A stretch of DNA of 17,710 nucleotides from Paracoccaceae bacterium (lineage in GTDB: Bacteria > Pseudomonadota > Alphaproteobacteria > Rhodobacterales > Rhodobacteraceae), in the NCBI GenBank assembly GCA_023263735.1, contig JALQUQ010000011.1:1-17710 (forward strand). Reading direction: 5' to 3'. Both the position numbers and the translations under genes were made by a program. The notes beneath the pieces were generated by a model. The model worked only from the letters and a program-made list of their open reading frames with translations, searched no databases and was not told where the DNA came from. Positions 7,272 to 13,097 of the stretch are shown here, in pieces (the first letter of the stretch is position 1; each line of letters begins with the position of its first letter).

Positions 7272-8369
7272 TTAGACCCAGCCTGCCAGGTTTTCGGAAA
7301 TGATGGAAACCAAGGCATCCACATGCGCGGTATCGTCGTTCAGGCAGGGGATATAGGTAAACGCTTCTCCGCCGGCATGTTCGAACGATTCTCGAATCTC
7401 GCCGTTAATTTCTTCCAGCGTTTCGATGCAATCTGCAGAAAATGCGGGGGCGATCACGGCAATGTGTTTAACACCGCGTTTTGCCAATTCGGCCACATGC
7501 TCAACCGTATAGGGTTTGAGCCATTCTTCCGGCCCGAAAACCGACTGGAACGTGGTATCAATTGCCCCCTTCTCCCAGCCCAGACGCTCTCGCAAAAGGC
7601 GAGTCGTTTTGGCGCATTGGCAATGGTAGGGGTCGCCTGACATCAGATAGCGTTTCGGCATTCCGTGGTAACTGGCCACCAGCAGATCGGGTTTGCGATC
7701 CAGTTTTGCGTAGGCGGTTTCAACCGACTTGGCCAAGGCATCGATATAAAGCGGATTGTCGAAATATTCGGCCACGGTCCTTGCGGCGGGTTGGCGCACC
7801 TCTTTCATCAGGGCGCGGAAGAATTGGTCATTCGCCGTGGCCGATGTGGCCCCCGCGTAATGAGGGTAAAGCGGGAAGAACAGGATCTTCTCGCACCCGG
7901 CCTTGACCATCGCTTTGACCTTGGACTCGGTCGAGGGATTGCCGTAGCGCATGCAGAAATCGACCATGACATCGGCGCCGTATTTTTCGGCCAGCCCCGC
8001 AGCGATGGCCGCCGTCTGCGCCTTTGTGATGGTCATCAGCGGGCTTTCATTCTTTTCCTTGTTCCAGATCAGCTTGTAATTGGCGCCGCTGGTAAAGGGA
8101 CGTTTGGTCAGAATGATCAACTGAAGCAGCGGCTGCCACTTCCAGCTTGGGTAATCGATCACCCGCTTGTCAGACAAAAACTCGTTCAAATACCGGCGCA
8201 TCGACCAGTAATCATAGTTGTCTGGCGTCCCCAGGTTTGCCAGAAGCACGCCGATTTTCGCGCGTTTGACGGGGGGGTGGTCGGCAGGGGCATGCGAAAG
8301 CCGGCCTTGGCCGGGCAGAACTTCGGTCGACTGGGCGGCCATTGGGTTTCCGGTGGGATTGTCTGACAT
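7272..8369 (-). CDS. hemH: Ferrochelatase
   Basis: Inserts Fe(II) into protoporphyrin IX, the last step of protoheme synthesis; 365 residues, a normal bacterial length. The family signature is clear: SYHG with metal-site H235, then DPYHCQC (247-252), and CIETLEEI with the likely catalytic E316. Near the N-terminus GVLLANLGTPDN is the typical first strand and loop. Cysteines C250, C252 and C314 lie where some ferrochelatases bind a [2Fe-2S] cluster, but I cannot assign one. The ATG is supported by AGGGA seven bases upstream on the minus strand (8377-8381). The first 35 residues are polar and variable. It lies 52 bases downstream of the methyltransferase-fold gene on the same strand and could be co-transcribed or use its own weak promoter. 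Confidence 0.97.
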   Translation of the reverse strand: MSDNPTGNPMAAQSTEVLPGQGRLSHAPADHPPVKRAKIGVLLANLGTPDNYDYWSMRRYLNEFLSDKRVIDYPSWKWQPLLQLIILTKRPFTSGANYKLIWNKEKNESPLMTITKAQTAAIAAGLAEKYGADVMVDFCMRYGNPSTESKVKAMVKAGCEKILFFPLYPHYAGATSATANDQFFRALMKEVRQPAARTVAEYFDNPLYIDALAKSVETAYAKLDRKPDLLVASYHGMPKRYLMSGDPYHCQCAKTTRLLRERLGWEKGAIDTTFQSVFGPEEWLKPYTVEHVAELAKRGVKHIAVIAPAFSADCIETLEEINGEIRESFEHAGGEAFTYIPCLNDDTAHVDALVSIISENLAGWV

Positions 8370-8397
8370 TTCGCTGTCCCTGTTTTTGTGCTTATCG

Positions 8398-8425
8398 GAA
8401 ATAGTTGGAATGCTTTGGACGTCAA
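8398..8425 (-). promoter_or_regulatory. Weak candidate promoter for hemH
   Basis: On the minus strand TTGACG (8425-8420) is followed after 16 bases by TATTTC (8403-8398), placing a start near 8391, about 20 bases before the hemH ATG. The -35 box is good and the -10 box poor, and the -35 overlaps the end of the upstream gene. It would let hemH be expressed apart from its neighbour. Confidence 0.28.
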
Positions 8426-9240
8426 CGGCTTTTCGGGTTTCCGTCCAACGGCTGCTCTGCCGTTTTCAGCGCATCTGCCAGCCGTTGAACGGCCGATCCC
8501 GGACGTAGCGGCTTTTGCTGGCTTTCATGCGGGGCCCAACCGGTTAGGCAGATGAATTCAAATGTCGCGGGAATGCGGCCGTCATCACCTTGGAACCGCT
8601 CTTGATAGATTTGTGCGGCGGTCAGCAGCACCGAACGGCGGGTCGGATGTTTGAGCCGCGTCGAAAGTGCGTTGCCTTCGCCCATGGCGCGAAGGTCGCG
8701 CATCAGGTGAAAGGCGTCGCAATACCGGACTGTCTTGGTAAAGCTGTCGGCCACCGGAAGGGCAAATCCGGCGCGGTGCAACAGCCCACCCAGATCCCGA
8801 ATTTCCCCCATGGGCAGCACGCGAGGCGACAGACCGCCGGTGACCATGGCCTCCGCCTCGGCCAGACAGGCGCGCAGTTCAAACAGCGTTTGACCGCCAA
8901 ACAGCATGGCCATCATCAGGCCGTCGTCCTTTAGCGCATGGCGGCACTGCACCAACTGCCCGACCGGATCATTGGCCCAGTGCAGGCACATGGCGTGGAT
9001 GATCAGGTCGTGAGATTTTGGCGAAAGCGACAAAACCTCATCATCGGGGACGGTTTTCCCGAATTCTTGCCAGAGGGGCGCAAAAGGCGTGATGACGGCA
9101 GGTGTGGTAAAGTCTCTGTTAACCTCTTCCAGTCTTTCCTTCACATCGTCGATGGCCTCAGACTGAAGGAAAAACTCGGTCGCCCGAGTGCGTTTGCGGG
9201 CAAGGGCTTGGGTGTCGATCAGGGGGATGGCGTTCTGCAT
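8422..9240 (-). CDS. Methyltransferase-fold protein with degenerate SAM site
   Basis: A 272-residue relative of the BioC/NDUFAF5-type class I methyltransferases. Support comes from the N-terminal ERLEEVNRDF segment, HDLIIHAMCLHWANDP (about 77-92), the GGQTLFELR strand-loop and the C-terminal GWAPHESQQKPL. NDUFAF5 relatives modify a complex I subunit, but that role is only an analogy here. The unusual point is at residues 45-75: the expected glycine-rich SAM loop (DxGxGxG) is absent, and ITPFAPLWQEFGKTVPDDEV stands in its place. SAM binding may be lost or altered. The start is the only Met that includes the conserved N-terminus; it lacks a good ribosome binding site. The divergent ComF-family start is 14 bases away, so regulation must be shared or lie inside coding sequence. 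Confidence 0.8.
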   Translation of the reverse strand: MQNAIPLIDTQALARKRTRATEFFLQSEAIDDVKERLEEVNRDFTTPAVITPFAPLWQEFGKTVPDDEVLSLSPKSHDLIIHAMCLHWANDPVGQLVQCRHALKDDGLMMAMLFGGQTLFELRACLAEAEAMVTGGLSPRVLPMGEIRDLGGLLHRAGFALPVADSFTKTVRYCDAFHLMRDLRAMGEGNALSTRLKHPTRRSVLLTAAQIYQERFQGDDGRIPATFEFICLTGWAPHESQQKPLRPGSAVQRLADALKTAEQPLDGNPKSR

Positions 9241-9254
9241 GGGGCGAAGATGAA

Positions 9255-9986
9255 ATGGCCGTGGTCGGATTACAAGCAGCCTTGCACATAATATATCCGC
9301 CGCAGTGCATCGCCTGCGATTGTTTGGTGACCTCTGACTTTGGGTTGTGCGGCACCTGCTGGAAAGAAACGCCGTTTATCGCGGGGTTGGTTTGTTCAAC
9401 CTGCGGCATCCCCTTGCCGGGCGAGGATGTGGCGGACGATGTTCAGTGCGACGAATGTTTGCGAATCGCGCGCCCTTGGTCCAGCGGCCGGGCCGTTCTT
9501 GAATATTCGGGCAAGGCCCGCGATCTGGTGTTGGCGCTGAAACATGCTGATCGGCTGGATCTGGCCAAGCCCGTGTCGGAATGGATGCACCGTACCGCTT
9601 TGCCGCTGATCGGCCAGGGTATGCTGGTCGCCCCTGTGCCGCTGCACTGGATGCGGTTGTTCTGGCGCAAGTACAATCAGGCGGCGCTGCTTTCGTCGGG
9701 GGTGGCCAGATTGGCGGGGCTGGAGCACTGCCCTGACCTGCTTCGCCGCACCCGCAACACGCATAGCCAAGAGGGGCGCGGGCGCGAGGATCGATTTTCC
9801 AACGTCGCCCAAGCCTTTGGCATCACGCCCCGCCATCGGGCAAAGGTGCAGGGGCGATCTGTCCTTTTGGTTGATGATGTGATGACATCGGGTGCAACCT
9901 TTGCCGCCGCAACCGAGGCTTGTCTGGCGGCGGGAGCGGCAAAGGTTTGTGTTCTTGCGCTGTGTCGCGTTGCTAAGGGCCGGTAA
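9255..9986 (+). CDS. ComF-family phosphoribosyltransferase-like protein
   Basis: A 243-residue protein with the ComF architecture: an N-terminal cysteine-rich double zinc finger (C18, C21, C32, C35, C47, C50, C65, C68) and a C-terminal type I phosphoribosyltransferase domain with PRPP loop VLLVDDVMTSGAT (203-215). Members are associated with DNA uptake or recombination in competent bacteria; the chemical reaction is unestablished. The ATG at 9255 is preceded by GGGGCGAAG at a usable distance. An overlapping ATG at 9250 runs into a stop after 13 codons. It begins a closely packed plus-strand series (glutaredoxin, Nit-type amidase, MarR, sugar genes). A competence role cannot be inferred from this window alone. 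Confidence 0.92.
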   Translation: MAVVGLQAALHIIYPPQCIACDCLVTSDFGLCGTCWKETPFIAGLVCSTCGIPLPGEDVADDVQCDECLRIARPWSSGRAVLEYSGKARDLVLALKHADRLDLAKPVSEWMHRTALPLIGQGMLVAPVPLHWMRLFWRKYNQAALLSSGVARLAGLEHCPDLLRRTRNTHSQEGRGREDRFSNVAQAFGITPRHRAKVQGRSVLLVDDVMTSGATFAAATEACLAAGAAKVCVLALCRVAKGR

Positions 9987-10029
9987 ATCCCTATATTCCC
10001 GTTTCGTGATCTGTGACCCGGGGGCCAAA

Positions 10030-10287
10030 GTGAAAAAAGTTGAAATCTATACGACGCCTTATTGCCCCTATTGCCTTGCTGCAAAGCGGCTGCTTACGAA
10101 AAAGGGCGTGGGCTTTGATGAGGTTGATGTCAGCCGTGACCCCGATTTGCGGGCGGCGATGACGCAACGGGCCAGCGGGCGCCGGACAGTGCCGCAGATT
10201 TTTGTCGGCGATTTGCACATTGGCGGATGTGATGACCTTCATGCCCTTGAGGATCAGGGCAGGTTGGATGCGATTTTGGCCAACTGA
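10030..10287 (+). CDS. grxC: Glutaredoxin 3
   Basis: An 85-residue thioredoxin-fold oxidoreductase that reduces disulfides and glutathione mixed disulfides at the expense of glutathione. It has the dithiol active site CPYC (C12, C15), the cis-proline segment TVPQIF, and GGCDDL, which contacts glutathione. The start is the GTG at 10030, with a G-rich site just upstream, giving the usual KKVEIYTTPYC beginning. The open frame continues further upstream only as an overlap with the ComF gene; another GTG at 10006 would add eight residues. Its stop TGA shares a base with the next ATG (TGATG), so the amidase is translationally coupled to it. Confidence 0.95.
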   Translation: MKKVEIYTTPYCPYCLAAKRLLTKKGVGFDEVDVSRDPDLRAAMTQRASGRRTVPQIFVGDLHIGGCDDLHALEDQGRLDAILAN

Positions 10288-11123
10288 TGCGCGTCGCTTT
10301 GGTTCAGCTGTCGGTGAATGATGACCCGATCGAAAACCTGCCCATAACGATCGGGATGATCGAAAGCGCGGCCGCGTCGGGGGCCCGCTTTGTCTTGACC
10401 CCGGAATGCACCAACGCGCTGTCGTCCAACCGGGCCCACCAATCGGCGGTGTTTCATCATCAAGACGATGATCCAACCTTGGTCGCTTTGCGGGCGACGG
10501 CCAAGCGCCTGTCGATCTGGCTGTTGATCGGGTCGCTGGGCCTGAAAACCAAGGATGCTGATGGTCGATTTGCGAACCGATCCTTTCTGATTGATCCGCA
10601 GGGCGAGATTTGCGCCAGCTATGACAAGATCCACATGTTCGATGTGACGGTCTCGGACACCGAAATTTATCGGGAATCGGCGGGTTATCGGCCCGGCACG
10701 CGCGCCGTAGTCGCCGAAACCGATTTTGGCCGTGTGGGGATGACCGTCTGTTACGACGTGCGCTTTCCGCATTTGCATCGTCGGTTGGCCAAGGCGGGCG
10801 CGCAAATCCTGTGTGTGCCGGCGGCGTTCAATCACATCACCGGTGCCGCCCATTGGGAGGTGCTGTTGCGCGCACGGGCCATCGAAACCGGTTGCTTTGT
10901 TCTGGCCCCGGCGCAAACCGGTTTCCACCCGGAACCACGCAGTGGCGGCAAGGGGCGCAAGACCTTTGGCCATTCGCTGGTGATCGCCCCATGGGGTGAG
11001 ATCGTGGCAGACGCGGGCACCGAACCGGGCGTGACCCTTGCGGATATTGATCTGGACATGGTGGAAAAAGCCCGGGCGCGCGTGCCGTCACTGTCACATG
11101 ACCGGGAGTTTGACGGCCCATGA
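10287..11123 (+). CDS. Carbon-nitrogen hydrolase, Nit1/Nit2-type amidase
   Basis: A 278-residue nitrilase-superfamily amidase. The Glu-Lys-Cys triad is visible: E40 in LTPEC, K114 in YDKIHMFD and C155 in VCYDVRFP. Sequence style is that of the Nit group, which includes omega-amidase and deaminated-glutathione amidase (the metabolite-repair enzyme known as NIT1). The YDKIHMFDV segment and the coupled glutaredoxin gene upstream make deaminated glutathione a plausible substrate, but this is inference. It has no signal peptide, so it is cytosolic. Its start shares one base with the grxC stop, and its own stop overlaps the MarR start by four bases (ATGA). Confidence 0.92.
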   Translation: MRVALVQLSVNDDPIENLPITIGMIESAAASGARFVLTPECTNALSSNRAHQSAVFHHQDDDPTLVALRATAKRLSIWLLIGSLGLKTKDADGRFANRSFLIDPQGEICASYDKIHMFDVTVSDTEIYRESAGYRPGTRAVVAETDFGRVGMTVCYDVRFPHLHRRLAKAGAQILCVPAAFNHITGAAHWEVLLRARAIETGCFVLAPAQTGFHPEPRSGGKGRKTFGHSLVIAPWGEIVADAGTEPGVTLADIDLDMVEKARARVPSLSHDREFDGP

Positions 11124-11569
11124 CCGAACGGCAACGCCAAGAAGAACTTGCCGTCGCCCTGTTTGGCGAGATTTTCGCGGTGGATCAATTGGCCCGCAAC
11201 CGCATTACGAAAGTTCTGCCCAAGGGGATGGAGCTTTCGCATTTCGCGGTGCTGAACCATCTTTCCCGGGTCGGTGAAGAGCGGACCCCGGCGCAGCTTG
11301 CGCGGTCGTTTCATGTGACGCGGGGGGCGATGACCAACACCTTGGCCAAGCTGGAATGGGCGGGGCATATTCACATTCGCCCCGATTGGGACGATGCGCG
11401 CCGAAAGATGGTGGCAATCAGCCCGGCCGGAAAATCGGCGCGCGATGCTGCGGTGCAGGCGGTCGCCCCCCTGATTGCAGAGGTGGTCCAAACGGTTGGC
11501 CCTGACCGGATCAAGGCGCTGTTGCCCGTGTTGCGCGAGCTGCGGATCAGGCTGGAAGGCGATGCCTGA
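11120..11569 (+). CDS. MarR-family transcriptional regulator
   Basis: A 149-residue winged helix-turn-helix dimer of the MarR type, binding palindromic operators and usually released by small molecules or oxidants. The helix-turn-helix spans about residues 56-84 (TPAQLARSFHVTRGAMT and following helix). The wing contains DDARRKMVAISPAG (91-104), the typical D-x-R-x-K region. Terminal helices at both ends form the dimer interface. No cysteine is present, so it is not a thiol-sensing OhrR-like member. It sits inside the operon, overlapping the amidase by four bases and the epimerase by eight, so it is not the usual divergent arrangement; its target is unknown and could be the operon itself or the polysaccharide genes. 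Confidence 0.93.
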   Translation: MTERQRQEELAVALFGEIFAVDQLARNRITKVLPKGMELSHFAVLNHLSRVGEERTPAQLARSFHVTRGAMTNTLAKLEWAGHIHIRPDWDDARRKMVAISPAGKSARDAAVQAVAPLIAEVVQTVGPDRIKALLPVLRELRIRLEGDA

Positions 11570-12383
11570 GACCGTCCGCCTGACGGTGATCGGCGCGAAT
11601 GGCCGGGTCGGGCGACTTCTACAGGCTGCCGTGCGTTTGGGAGGGGCTGAGGGTCTTGTCCTGTCATGGGTGAGTCGGGCCGAGTGGGACATTCTGACAA
11701 ACGGCCCGGCCCCGCTGTCGCCCTGTGATGTGATGATCGATCTGACAGGGGTCACGTCTGGGAAAGACGTGAACCTCAACCCACGATTGGCCGAGGCGGT
11801 TGCCGTGGCGGCAAAGACGCTTGGCGCACGGCTGATTTTCGTATCATCGGCGGGCGTCTATCCGGGCGGGCCCCATGCGTTTTCCGAAGGCGATCTTCCT
11901 GCGCCGAAAGGGGCCTATGGGCAATCGAAACTGGCTGCGGAACAGGCGGTGCGAGAGGTGCTTCCGCAGGCCATGATCCTGCGTTTGGGCAACGTCGCTG
12001 GGGCCGATGCCGTCTTGGCGGGGCAAGGGGCGGGTCCGGTCTTGCTGGATCAAACGGATGATGGTCGCGGGCCGGTGCGGTCCTATATCGGGCCGGAAAC
12101 CTTGGCGCGTGCGCTCTTCCGGTTGGTTAGGCTGTCGGCACAAGGGGCCACTCTGCCACAGGTGCTTAATCTGGCAGAGCCCGGTGCCGTGGCCATGGCC
12201 GATCTTCTGGATGCTGCCCAACGCGCCTGGGATTTTCATCCTGATCGGCAGGCCGCCGTGCCATGCGCCCTGTTGGACACGTCCCGGATTGTTGATCTGT
12301 TTCCCATGCCGCCCGCAAACCCACATCGGATGGTCAATGAACTGCATCGGCTTGCGCCGCATCGATTTGGGGGCGGGGCATGA
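11562..12383 (+). CDS. NAD-dependent epimerase/reductase for nucleotide sugars
   Basis: A 273-residue extended short-chain dehydrogenase. The NAD(P) loop is GANGRVG (11-17), followed by FVSSAGVY (93-100) and the catalytic Y119-x3-K123 in AYGQSK. Such proteins beside an initiating glycosyltransferase and a 4,6-dehydratase often reduce the 4-keto group of UDP-4-keto-6-deoxy-GlcNAc (WbpV/WreV in Pseudomonas and Rhizobium), giving UDP-QuiNAc or UDP-FucNAc. That is the best context-based guess. The start at 11562 overlaps the MarR stop by eight bases; an open frame back to 11475 has no family sequence. The stop overlaps the sugar transferase start by four bases (ATGA). Confidence 0.88.
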   Translation: MPETVRLTVIGANGRVGRLLQAAVRLGGAEGLVLSWVSRAEWDILTNGPAPLSPCDVMIDLTGVTSGKDVNLNPRLAEAVAVAAKTLGARLIFVSSAGVYPGGPHAFSEGDLPAPKGAYGQSKLAAEQAVREVLPQAMILRLGNVAGADAVLAGQGAGPVLLDQTDDGRGPVRSYIGPETLARALFRLVRLSAQGATLPQVLNLAEPGAVAMADLLDAAQRAWDFHPDRQAAVPCALLDTSRIVDLFPMPPANPHRMVNELHRLAPHRFGGGA

Positions 12384-12988
12384 CGCCACAAAAGCGGCTG
12401 TTTGACCTTGGTGTCGCCTTGCTGCTGAGCGTCATTCTGGTCGTTCCGTTCTGTTGTGTGATCGTCGTCCTTTTATGCGTTCAGGGGCGGCCGATCTTTT
12501 ATGTTTCCGATCGCATGCGCGCGCCCGGCCAGCCGTTTCGCTTGGTCAAGTTGCGCACGATGTCGGCGGCCATGGTGGATAGTGGCGTCTCTGGGGGGGA
12601 TAAGGCCAGTCGTGTCACGAAAGCGGGGCAGGTGCTGCGAGCCCTTCGGATTGATGAAATCCCGCAGCTTTGGAATGTCCTGCGGGGCGACATGTCCCTC
12701 GTCGGGCCAAGGCCCCCTTTGCCAAGCTATGTCGAGCGTTTTCCAGAGGTTTATGCCCAAGTGCTTCGATCGCGTCCCGGTATCACGGGACTTGCGACGC
12801 TGGTGTTTCATCGGCACGAAGAGCGGTTGTTGAAAGCCTGCAAAACGGCAGCCGAAACCGACCATGTCTACACCACCCGGTGTATTCCGCGAAAGGCCGC
12901 CCTCGATCTTGTCTATCAGCGCAACCAAACCCTGTGGCTTGATCTGATGCTGATCCTGCGAACCCTTGGCGGCGTGCTTTCAAGATAA
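12380..12988 (+). CDS. Initiating sugar-phosphate transferase (monotopic PGT)
   Basis: A 202-residue bacterial sugar transferase that moves a sugar phosphate from a UDP-sugar to undecaprenyl phosphate, starting lipid-linked repeat-unit assembly at the inner membrane. One N-terminal hydrophobic segment (about 10-33) is the reentrant membrane helix. The catalytic domain shows FRLVKLRTM (53-61), the Asp-Glu dyad D92-E93 in RIDEIPQLWNVLRGDMS, and GPRP (109-112). Length is that of the short PglC/WbpL-like group, not the long WbaP or WcaJ forms with five helices. It is fully coupled to the epimerase gene upstream. The stop TAA at 12986 lies inside the end of the short minus-strand frame described at 12980-13093. 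Confidence 0.93.
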   Translation: MTPQKRLFDLGVALLLSVILVVPFCCVIVVLLCVQGRPIFYVSDRMRAPGQPFRLVKLRTMSAAMVDSGVSGGDKASRVTKAGQVLRALRIDEIPQLWNVLRGDMSLVGPRPPLPSYVERFPEVYAQVLRSRPGITGLATLVFHRHEERLLKACKTAAETDHVYTTRCIPRKAALDLVYQRNQTLWLDLMLILRTLGGVLSR

Positions 12989-13093
12989 GCTGCCGTAGGG
13001 GCAAAACACGTAAACGTCTTGATAACCATTCATGCGGTAGTTTTTGCCGACGACCGAGGGGTCGCCGTAGGGTTCGATTTGGGCAAGGGTCAT
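12980..13093 (-). pseudogene. Short coding-like minus-strand frame, possible gene remnant
   Basis: The 109-base gap between the sugar transferase and the dehydratase is not empty. On the minus strand, 13093 to 12980 encodes 37 residues from ATG to TGA, including MTLAQIEPYGDPSVVG and MNGYQDVYVFCPYG. Codons are mostly those of the host (GGC, CCC, TAC, GTC, GAC), and the composition is protein-like, with Tyr, Pro, Gly and one Cys. Upstream the same frame continues with APNLPNG, so the ATG may not be the true start. There is no good ribosome binding site. It overlaps nine bases of the sugar transferase 3' end and approaches the dehydratase start. I do not recognise it. It could be the tail of a deleted gene, a tiny gene, or a chance frame. 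Confidence 0.4.
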
Positions 13094-13097
13094 TCCG

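Noticed and set aside
7665..8366. Plus-strand open frame of 233 codons opposite hemH
   Set aside because: Ferrochelatase motifs are clear on the minus strand. This frame is a shadow with no ribosome binding site or family sequence.
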